Shown here: positions 1 to 8,318 of the stretch, piece after piece
Layout of the letters: the number at the start of each line of letters is the position of its first letter
Numbering within the stretch: the stretch's first letter is position 1
Source of the DNA: Natrialba hulunbeirensis JCM 10989
GTDB lineage: Archaea; Halobacteriota; Halobacteria; Halobacteriales; Natrialbaceae
DNA length: 57,065 nt
Direction: 5' to 3'
Assembly (NCBI RefSeq): GCF_000337575.1
Contig: NZ_AOIM01000012.1
Location: forward strand, 72,614-129,678
Translations under genes and position numbers: made by a program
Notes under the pieces: generated by a model
What the model was told of the DNA's origin: nothing
Database searches by the model: none
Seen by the model: only the letters and a program-made list of their open reading frames with translations

Positions 1-127
1 GGTAATGCAAATGGCGGTGGCAGTGACAGTGACAGTGGCGGTGCTGGAAGTGCCGGCGACACCAGCAGTTTCGTTCGTGTTACAGAAAACCCATATATAG
101 TGCTGTCCGACACTCACCAAGAGACGA
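1..127. promoter_or_regulatory. Upstream region and promoter of the first gene
   Basis: The window opens in GTGACAGTG-type short repeats (about 20-50) that could be the Gly/Ser-rich end of a gene starting outside the window; frame 1 stays open here, but this cannot be decided. A TATA-like CATATATAG at 91-99 lies about 30 bases before the ATG at 128 and is the likely promoter, giving a very short leader. Confidence 0.5.
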
Positions 128-1420
128 ATGAACGGACCGTGCGACCGACGAGCGTTTCTGGCGAGTGCAGCGACGGGGAGCATGCTCGGACTGGCGGGCT
201 GTCTCTCCGGCGATGCTGAACAGGTGAGTACCGACGACGTGACGCCGTCGGTTCCGTCGGCCGATCCGAATGCAGACGTTTCCTGGGAGTCGTTCCAGTA
301 CGACGCGGGGAACACCGGTCACGCGCCGGGCGTCGGCCCGACGACAGAGGTAGAGACACTGTGGGAGTTCCCGACAGACAACAGTGTCTACAGCAGCCCC
401 GCCGTCGTCGACGGGACAGTGTACGTCGGCAGCATGGACGGCTCACTGTACGCACTCGAGTCGGACACCGGCGACGAGCACTGGTCGTTCGCGACTGGCG
501 AGTCGATCACGAGCAGTCCGGCAGTGGTCGATGGGACTGTCTACATCGGGAGTATGGACGGAACGGTGTACGCGCTGCCGGCAGACGAGGACGGAACGCA
601 GCCGGAGCCGACGTGGACGTTCGGGACCGGTGACGGCGTCGCCGCGAGTCCGACCGTCGCGGACGGCGTCGTCTACATCGGCAGCAACGATGACCACCTC
701 TACGCGCTCGACGCCGACGACGGCGAACTGCTGTGGGCGTTCACGGCCGAGGACTCGATAATGCGCGCGCCTGCGGTCGCAGACGGAACTGTCTATTTCG
801 GGAGCACGGACCACTCGCTCTACGCGGTCGACATCGATACGGCAGCGGACCAGTGGCGCGAAGGTGCTGCCGATGACGAGACTGACAATCCGATCGACGA
901 ACGCTGGCGCGTCGAAACGGACGACCGAATCCAGAGCAGACCGACCGTCGCAGACGGCGTCGTCTACGTCGGGAGCAACGACGATCTGCTGTACGCAGTC
1001 GAGGCTGACTCGGGCGATATCCGGTGGACGTTCCAGACTGGCGGCTCGGTGACGGCGAGTCCGGCTGTCACGGAACACGCGGTCTACGCCGCGAGCTTCG
1101 ACAACTACGTCCACGCCCTGTCACCAGCTGCGGGGCCGGAACCAGACGACGATGACGAGACTGCGAGTCCCGAGACGTACTTCTGGGCCGAGAGCGGCTT
1201 CCAGGGCGTCCGAAGTAGTCCAGTCGTCGTCGGCGACGCGCTCTACGTCGGGAACGAGGACGGCACCGTGCGCTCGCTCTCGGCGGAAACGGGCGAGACG
1301 AACTGGCAGTTCACGACCGAGGGCTGGGTCGCCGCCAGCCCCGCGGTCGTCGACGGCGTCGTCTACGTCGGCAGCGGTGACGGGTCGGTGTACGCACTCG
1401 CCGAGACGGACAGTAGTTAA
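128..1420 (+). CDS. Tat-exported PQQ-repeat beta-propeller lipoprotein
   Basis: Predicted surface lipoprotein of 430 residues. The N-terminus has a twin-arginine motif (DRRAFLAS), a hydrophobic stretch and an LAGC lipobox with Cys near residue 25, so it should be Tat-exported and lipid-anchored. The rest is a series of about seven or eight PQQ-like blade repeats with the pattern SPAVVDGTVYVGSxDGxLYAL, each ending in an Asp/Gly turn and a Trp strand. Such propellers resemble BamB and PQQ-dehydrogenase propellers, but no dehydrogenase active-site segment is visible, so a scaffold or binding role is more likely than catalysis. It converges on the TrkH gene, with only 15 bases between them, and is not part of the K+ operon. 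The function is not known from sequence. Confidence 0.85.
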   Translation: MNGPCDRRAFLASAATGSMLGLAGCLSGDAEQVSTDDVTPSVPSADPNADVSWESFQYDAGNTGHAPGVGPTTEVETLWEFPTDNSVYSSPAVVDGTVYVGSMDGSLYALESDTGDEHWSFATGESITSSPAVVDGTVYIGSMDGTVYALPADEDGTQPEPTWTFGTGDGVAASPTVADGVVYIGSNDDHLYALDADDGELLWAFTAEDSIMRAPAVADGTVYFGSTDHSLYAVDIDTAADQWREGAADDETDNPIDERWRVETDDRIQSRPTVADGVVYVGSNDDLLYAVEADSGDIRWTFQTGGSVTASPAVTEHAVYAASFDNYVHALSPAAGPEPDDDDETASPETYFWAESGFQGVRSSPVVVGDALYVGNEDGTVRSLSAETGETNWQFTTEGWVAASPAVVDGVVYVGSGDGSVYALAETDSS

Positions 1421-1435
1421 CTACCACTGCCCGGC

Positions 1436-2953
1436 TCACGACCGCCAGTACGCCCGCGTCAACAACACGAGCACCGGGAACAGTTCTAGCCGGCCGATCC
1501 ACATGTAGAGGATCATGAGCAGCTTCGACGACTCGGGGAAGTCGCCGTAGCCCGCCATCGGGCCCACAACACCGAACCCGGGGCCGATATTTCCGAGCGT
1601 TGCGATGGAGGCGCTGACGAGATCGATCGTCCCGATATCGTATCCGATGCGTGCCGTGTCGACTGCAAGGAGCAAGATGCCGACCAAGAATATCGCAACG
1701 TACAACAGCGTAAACGCGTAGATTCCGCGAATTGCATCCTCGTCGAGCACCTGCCCGTTCATGCGGACCGGGCGCACCGCTTCCGGGTGAATCGACGTGA
1801 ACACTTCCCGGCGTAGCGACTTGAGAATTACCAGCCAGCGAAGCATCTTGATCCCGCCACCCGTCGACCCTGTACTGCCGCCCAGGAACATCACGAACAG
1901 CAAGAGCGCCTTTGCCGGCCCGCTCCACCCGTCGAAATCGACGCTCGCGTACCCCGTCGAGTTCGTCAACGACACGACCTGGAACGCCGCGTGGCGCAGG
2001 CTGGACTCGAGTCCCGTCTCGGGGCCAACGTCGCTGGCCGTAACTGCGAGCACGGCGGCCAGCACCAGCGTCATAGCAGTAACGGCACCGAGGTAAAATC
2101 GGAACTCGGTATCGTCGAGGAGCGCCGTGCGGTCGCCTGCGAGCATGTGCCACCAGAGGACGAAATTGACGCCAGCGATGAACATGAACGGAATCACGAG
2201 CCACTGGACGGCCGGCGAGAAGGCAGCCATGCTGTCGGCTTCGGGGGAGAATCCGCCAGTCGGTAGCGTTGTAAAGCCGTGGGCGATGGCGTTGTACGCG
2301 TCCATCTCCGGCGCGTAGCCCGTGAGGTGGAGGCCGTATAGCAGTGCGATGTATACCAGCGTAAAGCCGATGTACGCGAGCCAGAGCACGCGAGCCGTCT
2401 CGGCGATGTGTGGCGTGAGCTTCGAGACACCGGGGCCTGGCGTCTCGGCTTCCATCAGTTGTGCGCCACCGACGGCCAACTGTGAGAGGATTGCGACCGC
2501 GAGGACGATGATTCCCATCCCACCGAGCCACTGTGTGAGCTGTCGCCACAGCATGATCGCGTGGGAGTGTTCCTCGACGGAGATCGTCTCCATCACCGTC
2601 GCACCGGTCGTCGTAAAGCCGCTCATACTTTCAAAGAGCGCGTTGACCGGATGTGCAATCGCGCCGGTTCCCGCGAGAACGTACGGTAGCGCGCCGAAGA
2701 TCGCCGCGAACAGCCAGGTGAACGCCACGACGAAGAACGCTTCTCGCGCACCAGGTGTCGGGTTCGGATCGAGTCGACGCAGGAGGAGGCCGAACCCAGC
2801 AGTACCGACCATCGAGACGACGAACACCCAGAGATCCTCGCCGCCATACAGCAGGGCGGTGACGATCGGCACGACGAACGCAATCGAAAGCAGTGCAAGT
2901 AGCGTCCCCACCAGCGCCAACCCGGAACGCAAGTCGACGTGGAGGCGACGCAT
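1436..2953 (-). CDS. trkH: TrkH-type potassium channel subunit
   Basis: Membrane subunit of a Trk/Ktr K+ uptake system (505 residues, normal for TrkH). Four pore repeats can be read: FTTTGAT near residue 117, TLPTGGFS near 233, LTNSTGY near 334 and LGNIGPGF near 457, each with the selectivity-filter glycine. The family signature GGSTGSTGGGIK is at about 358-369, before the hydrophobic stretch that controls the gate. The start ATG overlaps the TAA stop of the trkA gene upstream (TAATG), so translation is probably coupled. With the permease-Usp gene it forms a minus-strand operon. In salt-in halophiles such channels bring in K+ driven by membrane potential, controlled by nucleotide binding to TrkA; that role is inferred from the family. 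Confidence 0.95.
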   Translation of the reverse strand: MRRLHVDLRSGLALVGTLLALLSIAFVVPIVTALLYGGEDLWVFVVSMVGTAGFGLLLRRLDPNPTPGAREAFFVVAFTWLFAAIFGALPYVLAGTGAIAHPVNALFESMSGFTTTGATVMETISVEEHSHAIMLWRQLTQWLGGMGIIVLAVAILSQLAVGGAQLMEAETPGPGVSKLTPHIAETARVLWLAYIGFTLVYIALLYGLHLTGYAPEMDAYNAIAHGFTTLPTGGFSPEADSMAAFSPAVQWLVIPFMFIAGVNFVLWWHMLAGDRTALLDDTEFRFYLGAVTAMTLVLAAVLAVTASDVGPETGLESSLRHAAFQVVSLTNSTGYASVDFDGWSGPAKALLLFVMFLGGSTGSTGGGIKMLRWLVILKSLRREVFTSIHPEAVRPVRMNGQVLDEDAIRGIYAFTLLYVAIFLVGILLLAVDTARIGYDIGTIDLVSASIATLGNIGPGFGVVGPMAGYGDFPESSKLLMILYMWIGRLELFPVLVLLTRAYWRS

Positions 2954-4287
2954 TAGATCACCCGCGAGACCTCATCCAGAACCGCAGAATCGACGAAAAC
3001 GATGACGTGGTCGCCGGGTCGAACGACCGTCGTCCCACGCGGGGTGACGAGACGACCACCGCGTGAAATCGCGCCGATAACGACGCCGTCCGGCAGATCG
3101 TTCGTCGCAGTGGCGATTTCACGGCCCGCCAGCACGCTCTCCGGCCCGACTTCGATTTCGATGACCTCCGCCCGGTCGTGCTCGACCATCGCGATCTTCT
3201 CGGTGTGGTCGTTCCGGGTGAACCGGATGATCTCCTCGGCGGTCACCTCGCGGGGATTGATCGCGACGTCGATACCGACCGTCTCGAAGAGTTCGGCGTA
3301 CTCGAGATTCTCGATCACTGCAACGGTTCGGTCGACACCGAGTCGGCGCGCGAGCAGGGAGACGAGAAGGTTCTTTTCGTCGCCGTCGAGCGCTGCAACG
3401 ACGATATCCGCCTCGTCGACGTGTTCGCGCGCGAGGAACTCGGCGTCCGTGGCGTCGTTTTCCATCACCATCGTGTTCGGCAGGGCTTCGGCGCACTCGC
3501 GAGCGCGGTCGTGATCCTGCTCGATCAGCCGCGGGTTGAACCCGTGTTCTTCGAACTCGCGAGCGGTCTGGAAGCCGATTTCGCTCGCACCGACGATAAC
3601 GACCTCGTCAGCGTCGGTGTCGTGGGTACAGACGATGTCGTCGGCGAACCCGGTCACGGAGTCCGGACTGCCGATAACGACGACGCGGTCACCGGAACGG
3701 ATGTGCGTGTCACCAGTCGCGACGATCATCCGATCCTCGCGGAAGAGTGCCGCGAACGTCAGCGAATCGTACTGGTCTGCCTCCTGCACCGTTTGGCCGG
3801 CAACCGGACTGTTCGGGCCGATCTCGAACTCGGCCATGCGGACGAGTCCGCCGGCGAACATCTTGACGTCGTGTGCGGCCGGTAAGCCCGAAATCCGGAA
3901 AATTGTCTGGGCGGTCAACAGATCCGTACAGACCATGAAGTCGACCCCGAACGCACCCTCCGAGCCGGTCCACGTCTCGAGAAGCGTCCGTCGTCTCACC
4001 CGAGCGATCGTGAAGGTGTCGCCGTTTGCCTTCGCTGCCCCGCAGATGACGACGTTCGACTCGTCGTCGTCGGTACAGGCAATCACCAGCCCAGCGTCGT
4101 CGAGGCCGGCCTGACGAAGCGTCTCGAGTTTGGTTCCATCCCCCTGAATTGCGAGCACGTCGAGCGCGTACGTGAGTTCCTCGACTGTCTCGCCGTCGCG
4201 GTCGACGACGACGACATCGTGCGATGATTCTAGATTGGCGGCGATCGAACGGCCGACCTCACCAGCGCCTACAACGATTACGCGCAT
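2953..4287 (-). CDS. trkA: TrkA, potassium-uptake gating protein (two RCK units)
   Basis: Full-length TrkA of 444 residues with duplicated RCK_N-RCK_C halves, the usual double form. The first Rossmann motif is VVGAGEVG at residues 5-12, followed by an acidic residue (VDRDG) that binds the adenosine ribose. The second half begins VVIVGASEIG near residue 229, with Ser in place of the middle glycine, a common change in second halves. Each RCK_C domain carries the VAGQ/LAGREI and GDRVVV/GDHVIVF signature. The protein acts at the cytoplasmic face, gating the TrkH encoded immediately downstream with a one-base overlap. It lies 63 bases after the permease-Usp gene. Confidence in the family is very high; which nucleotide it senses cannot be read from sequence. 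Confidence 0.95.
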   Translation of the reverse strand: MRVIVVGAGEVGRSIAANLESSHDVVVVDRDGETVEELTYALDVLAIQGDGTKLETLRQAGLDDAGLVIACTDDDESNVVICGAAKANGDTFTIARVRRRTLLETWTGSEGAFGVDFMVCTDLLTAQTIFRISGLPAAHDVKMFAGGLVRMAEFEIGPNSPVAGQTVQEADQYDSLTFAALFREDRMIVATGDTHIRSGDRVVVIGSPDSVTGFADDIVCTHDTDADEVVIVGASEIGFQTAREFEEHGFNPRLIEQDHDRARECAEALPNTMVMENDATDAEFLAREHVDEADIVVAALDGDEKNLLVSLLARRLGVDRTVAVIENLEYAELFETVGIDVAINPREVTAEEIIRFTRNDHTEKIAMVEHDRAEVIEIEVGPESVLAGREIATATNDLPDGVVIGAISRGGRLVTPRGTTVVRPGDHVIVFVDSAVLDEVSRVI

Positions 4288-4350
4288 CCCGCACTCACCT
4301 CTGCCATGCCAACATCGTCTCTCATGGAACGTAGTGTACCCATCGGTTGT

Positions 4351-6729
4351 TCACCGTTCGAGTCGTTGGACCAGTGCTTGCCGGAACGTTCGGGGCGTTC
4401 TGGTCTCTCCTCGGGCCATGAGGACCGTTCCGTCGTGTTCCTGTTCGAGTTCCTGCGGAATCGATCCGTACAGTGCCTGTGCAACCGTGCTCGTTCCCGT
4501 TGCCCCGACACAGATGGTGTCGTAGGTGAGCACCGCTTCGAGGAGTGTATCCCGGACATCGTCGTCGACGACGACGCGGGCCTCGTATTCGTCGTCCATA
4601 AGATCGGCCGATGTCGCGACATCCACGATCGTTTCGCGGCCGATCGCAGTCGGGTCGAGCGCGGTGCCGTCTGTTGTGTCCGCATCCGCATCCTCGTTCT
4701 CGACTTCACCGTCACCCTCGCCCTCAACTGTATCCTCCGTCACACTATCGTCCGTTGCTCCCATCCCACCGTCCCGTTCCACCGGCGGCTGCACGTTCAA
4801 CAGCGTCACCGAACTCTCGGGGAACGCTCGCCGAAGTTCGCCTGCCCGGCGCGCAGCAACGGGTGCGTGGGGTCCGCTCCCGGCAAGGGCAACGATGTCC
4901 CCCGGCTCCTCCGTGGGATCGCGAACGAGCGTCACGTCACACGGAGCGCGCTCGAGTACCGGATCGATTGTCGAGCCAAAGAGCACGTCTCGGCGACGAC
5001 GCTCACCGGCCCAGCCGAGGACGATGTGAGCCGCCTCCTCTTCCTCGAGTACCGAGAGAATCGTTTCGCCCGCGTTTCGGCCGACGATCGCGCGAGTTCT
5101 TATATGCACGTTTAGGTCGTCGGCGGCCTCGATGGTTCGCTCGAGGAGTTTGTGCTGGTTTTCGACGCGCTCTTCTTCGAACTCGATCTGCGACGGCGAG
5201 GTTTGTGGCGGGACCTCGATGACGTTGACCGCGACGAGTTCGGCATCCTGGTCCTGGCTCGCAGCGCTCGCAGCAGCGTATCTGATCAGTGGCCGCTGCG
5301 TTTCGGGGTTCGAAACGGGGACGACGACGCGGTAGACGTCGTTCTCCGGGCGTTCCTCGTCCGCCGGTGCGACGGCTTCACCGATTAACGTCGTCGAAAT
5401 CGCCTGTTCTTTCGCGTAGAAGACGTACCAGCCGATGCTGACGAGAATAATGCCGACGCCGATCAGCTGCACGGTAAGGGACATCTGGACCAGTACGACG
5501 AGACACGCGACGAAGCCAAGTATCGGGACGAGCGGATACAGTCCCGACGGAATCCGGAAGTCCGGATCGTACTCCGCCGGCTCCGCACGTCTGAGAACGA
5601 CGACCGCAATGTGGACGAGCGCGTACGTGATGAGGAACATGAAGCTCGCCACGTCCGCGAGCGTGTCGATCGGGAGTGGGCTTGCGATCAGTGCGAGGAT
5701 GATTGCCCCTGTCGCGAGAATCGCTCGGTACGGCGTCCGATACCGGTCGTGAATGTCGTTGAGCCAGTTCGTCAGAATCTGATCTCGTCCCATCGCGTAG
5801 TTGACCCGCGCAGCCGAGAGGATCGACGCGTTCGCCGAAGAGATCGTCGCCAAAATTGCGCCGGCGATCATCACGACCGAGCCAATCGTGGCGAACTCGA
5901 GTGTGTACTCGCCGACGGTGAGCGAGCCAAACATGCCTGCGGCGGTCGCGGCGACGTCTGCGACGGGCACGTCGGAGGCTTCGAGGTCTGGGACTGGGAG
6001 GAGACCGGTACTGACGAGCATGACGAGGACGTACAGCGCCGTCGGTGTGAGGACGGCCGCGATCATCGACAGCGGGAGGTTCCGTCCCGGATCTTTGATC
6101 TCCTCGGCGCTGGTGGCGACCACCTCGAAGCCGATGAACGCGACGAACACCGTGCCGACCGTAGCGCCGACGGCTCCCCAGCCATCCGGTGCGAACGGAT
6201 CGAGGAGCGTCGCGTCGATACGCGTGAGTCCGACGGTGATGAAGACGAGAATCAGGAGGACGAGCAGGACGACGATGACGTTCTGGAGCGAACCGGTTTC
6301 CTTGACGCCCCGGTAGTTGACCGCGACCAGAAGTGCGGCCATGCCGAGTGCCGCGACGACGACGGCGGGCGCACCCGAAGACTGATCGAGGAGGTACTGG
6401 CCGAAGCCGAGCATGTAGAACGCGGTCGCGAACATCAGTCCGGCCCACATACCCCAGCCGACAATCGTGCCGAAGAAACTGCCGAGTGCGTGGTTGACGT
6501 AGTAGTAGCTGCCGCCGGCTTTCGGCATACCAGTTGCCAGTTCCGAAAGCGAAAGCGCCGCAAACAGTGCGACGAGTCCACCGACCGCGAACGAGATCAT
6601 GCTCGCGGGACCGGCGCTTTCGGCGACGATACCCGGCAGAACAAAAATACCGGCACCGATCATGGTGCCGAGGCCGAGCGTGTAGGCTTCGAGGAAGCCG
6701 AGGTCGCGTGCGAGTTCCTGATCAGACAT
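4351..6729 (-). CDS. APC-family permease fused to two Usp domains
   Basis: A 792-residue fusion. About residues 1-450 form a 12-helix APC amino-acid permease; the conserved start of TM1 (GLGTMIGAGIFVLPG) is near residue 20. About residues 465-610 and 620-775 are two universal-stress-protein domains. Each has the ATP-binding pattern G-2x-G-9x-G-S: GWAGERRRRDVLFGST near 570 and GATGTSTVAQALYGS near 740. A long acidic linker separates the Usp domains. The start at 6729 (MSDQELARDLG) is chosen because a 24-residue upstream extension does not look like the family and reaches into the promoter. It is the first gene of the operon with trkA and trkH, which suggests uptake of a solute or cation coupled to K+ homeostasis; the substrate cannot be told. 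Confidence 0.88.
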   Translation of the reverse strand: MSDQELARDLGFLEAYTLGLGTMIGAGIFVLPGIVAESAGPASMISFAVGGLVALFAALSLSELATGMPKAGGSYYYVNHALGSFFGTIVGWGMWAGLMFATAFYMLGFGQYLLDQSSGAPAVVVAALGMAALLVAVNYRGVKETGSLQNVIVVLLVLLILVFITVGLTRIDATLLDPFAPDGWGAVGATVGTVFVAFIGFEVVATSAEEIKDPGRNLPLSMIAAVLTPTALYVLVMLVSTGLLPVPDLEASDVPVADVAATAAGMFGSLTVGEYTLEFATIGSVVMIAGAILATISSANASILSAARVNYAMGRDQILTNWLNDIHDRYRTPYRAILATGAIILALIASPLPIDTLADVASFMFLITYALVHIAVVVLRRAEPAEYDPDFRIPSGLYPLVPILGFVACLVVLVQMSLTVQLIGVGIILVSIGWYVFYAKEQAISTTLIGEAVAPADEERPENDVYRVVVPVSNPETQRPLIRYAAASAASQDQDAELVAVNVIEVPPQTSPSQIEFEEERVENQHKLLERTIEAADDLNVHIRTRAIVGRNAGETILSVLEEEEAAHIVLGWAGERRRRDVLFGSTIDPVLERAPCDVTLVRDPTEEPGDIVALAGSGPHAPVAARRAGELRRAFPESSVTLLNVQPPVERDGGMGATDDSVTEDTVEGEGDGEVENEDADADTTDGTALDPTAIGRETIVDVATSADLMDDEYEARVVVDDDVRDTLLEAVLTYDTICVGATGTSTVAQALYGSIPQELEQEHDGTVLMARGETRTPRTFRQALVQRLER

Positions 6730-7026
6730 AGGCACGGACACCTCCGTAGATACCGAATAGAGAGAAAAGATACCACGTATGTTTGGGGATCGAAAGGGCA
6801 CTCATATACTGAGATACTGAACACCACTCTTTGTTAAGTGTATTGACTGAGCAGGCCGGTCGATTCGAACCAGAGAGTCCGGGCTGCTATCCGCGGTTTT
6901 CCTCGATGACGGCGGTGTGACGGCAGTGAGACGGTCGACTATTTTGCTCACATGACATACGACCGGACTGCATTTTGGCGGTCTCTCCTCCGTGATCGGG
7001 CAACTATTTTGAGTTGTGCCATATTG

Positions 7027-7113
7027 AGTGGCCTGTATTTTCGATTCCAAAACTAGGTAGACTTATATTACTGAATCAGAAATAGTGTCATCAGTGTCCA
7101 ATATGAGGCCACT
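7027..7113. promoter_or_regulatory. Inverted repeat bracketing the usp-trkA-trkH promoter
   Basis: AGTGGCCT at 7027-7034 and its exact complement AGGCCACT at 7106-7113, with flanking AT-rich similarity, lie on either side of the TATA-like element at 7061-7070 and of the predicted transcription start near 7095. This spacing would suit a looping repressor or activator, for example the Lrp-RCK_C protein coded at 10737. The role is inference. Confidence 0.4.
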
Positions 7114-7162
7114 GACGACAGACCACAGACGACAGCGACAACGAGTACACGACCGGTACACC

Positions 7163-7170
7163 GGGAGGAA
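7163..7170 (+). promoter_or_regulatory. Shine-Dalgarno site of usp
   Basis: GGGAGGAA ends three bases before the ATG at 7174. The mRNA predicted from the TATA element near 7065 has about 80 untranslated bases, so this gene, unlike many neighbours with leaderless starts, appears to use a classic ribosome binding site. Confidence 0.55.
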
Positions 7171-7173
7171 ACG

Positions 7174-7641
7174 ATGACTAATTCCCTGATCGAACAGCTC
7201 CTGGTCCCGATCGCAAACGAGCGGGATGCACGCGCGACGTGTGACGCACTCGAGTCGGTCGTCGACGACGGGGTCGAGACGATCACCGTAGTCCATGTAC
7301 TCGAACAGACAAGCGGTTATCCCGACAAAGCGCCGTTCGAGGCGCGAGCAACGGCGGCTGAGTCGATCTTCGAAATCGTCGAGACGTGGTTTCAGGGTGG
7401 TCCGGAGATTCGTCGCGAACTTCGGTACGGTACCGATGTCGTCGAGGAAATTATCACGGCAGCGGAAGCGGTCGACGCATCCGCTATCGGATTTGCCCAT
7501 CAGCCGGAGAGTCGGCTGAAGCGACTGCTGTCGAATACGGAGTCGTATCGCCTGATCACCGAGAGTGAACAGCCCGTCCTCGTGTTTTCACGGGTCGAAT
7601 CGGCCGGTTCGGACGAAACGCAGACTGATTCGGAGGCATAA
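7174..7641 (+). CDS. Usp-like protein of the second Trk module
   Basis: Small soluble protein (155 residues) of the universal stress protein superfamily. The first strand and helix read LLVPIANERDARATCDAL, and the middle strand ITVVHVLEQ is typical. The C-terminal segment (FAHQPESRLKRLLSNTESYR) does not keep the G-2x-G-9x-G-S ATP-binding pattern, so it may bind no ATP or bind a nucleotide in another way. It is the first gene of a tight operon: three bases separate it from trkA, and trkH follows. Together with the Usp domains on the permease this ties Usp folds to K+ uptake three or four times in this region. A regulatory partner role for TrkA/TrkH is an inference from context. Confidence 0.8.
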   Translation: MTNSLIEQLLVPIANERDARATCDALESVVDDGVETITVVHVLEQTSGYPDKAPFEARATAAESIFEIVETWFQGGPEIRRELRYGTDVVEEIITAAEAVDASAIGFAHQPESRLKRLLSNTESYRLITESEQPVLVFSRVESAGSDETQTDSEA

Positions 7642-7644
7642 GAG

Positions 7645-8313
7645 ATGTACATCGTTATCGTTGGCGCAGGAAGTATCGGCTCGAATCTGATCGACCTCGC
7701 GGTTGCGGACGGCAACGACGTTGTCGTTATCGAAGACGACGAGGAACGCGCAAACGAAGTCGCGAGCGAGTACGACTGTCTCGTCCTCAACGCGGACGCG
7801 ACGACGAATAGCACGCTCAAGGATGCCGAAATCGGCCGTGCTGATGCCGTCATTACGACGACGAACGTCGACGCGGTCAACATCATGGTCATGCTGCTCG
7901 CACAGGAACACGACGTTGCGAACCTCGTCAGCGTGGTTCACGATCCCGAAAACCTGCCGGTGTTCGAGAAGATCGGCGTTACACTCATCGAGAACCCACA
8001 GCGACTGATCGCCGATTATCTCTACCACTCGGTTCGGTACCCCGGCGTCAGCGACTTTATCGACCTCGAGGACGACACGGAACTGGTCGAGTTGACCGTC
8101 ACCGAAGACGCACCGATGAGCGGGCAGCGACTCCGGACGGCCACTGAGTCCGGACGGCTCCCGGACGGTTGTCTCGTCGTCGCGCTCAAGCGCGGTTCGG
8201 AGATCCGACCACCGAAAGGCGATACGTCGATTCGGGCGGGTGACCAGGTGACGGTGTTCACAGACGATGTTTCGCTCGCAGATGCGGTCGCGGCGTTCAC
8301 CGGTGAGCACTGA
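7645..8313 (+). CDS. trkA: TrkA-type protein, single RCK unit
   Basis: A 222-residue half-size TrkA: one RCK_N domain with VGAGSIGSNLI at residues 5-15 and acidic ribose-binding residues (VIEDDEE), then one RCK_C domain from about 140 (VELTVTEDAPMSGQRL) to GDQVTVFTDD near the end. Single-unit gating proteins resemble KtrA, which works as an octameric ring on the channel. The gene starts three bases after the usp stop and ends five bases before trkH, so the three should be one transcription unit. The contrast with the two-unit TrkA of the minus-strand operon suggests that the two channels in this region are gated by different ring architectures. Confidence 0.93.
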   Translation: MYIVIVGAGSIGSNLIDLAVADGNDVVVIEDDEERANEVASEYDCLVLNADATTNSTLKDAEIGRADAVITTTNVDAVNIMVMLLAQEHDVANLVSVVHDPENLPVFEKIGVTLIENPQRLIADYLYHSVRYPGVSDFIDLEDDTELVELTVTEDAPMSGQRLRTATESGRLPDGCLVVALKRGSEIRPPKGDTSIRAGDQVTVFTDDVSLADAVAAFTGEH

Positions 8314-8318
8314 TTCCG

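Larger units (their letters stand above)
6730..7173. promoter_or_regulatory. Divergent control region between the two Trk modules
   Basis: A 444-base AT-rich region without a convincing gene. It must hold both promoters for the minus-strand permease-trkA-trkH operon and the plus-strand usp-trkA-trkH operon. A TATA-like ACTTATATTA is at 7061-7070 for the plus strand. An inverted repeat AGTGGCCT (7027-7034) / AGGCCACT (7106-7113) flanks it. Minus-strand start signals lie near 6760-6840. An 82-codon reading frame here (minus strand) has Ser/Thr/Pro-rich, non-halophilic composition and is not called. Confidence 0.6.

Noticed and set aside
6855..6880. tRNA T-loop-like GATTCGAACC
   Set aside because: The flanking bases do not form a T-stem, and no anticodon arm or acceptor stem can be built.
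6802..7050. Possible 82-residue minus-strand protein in the Trk control region
   Set aside because: Ser/Thr/Pro-rich, not acidic, overlaps the promoter elements; no domain seen.
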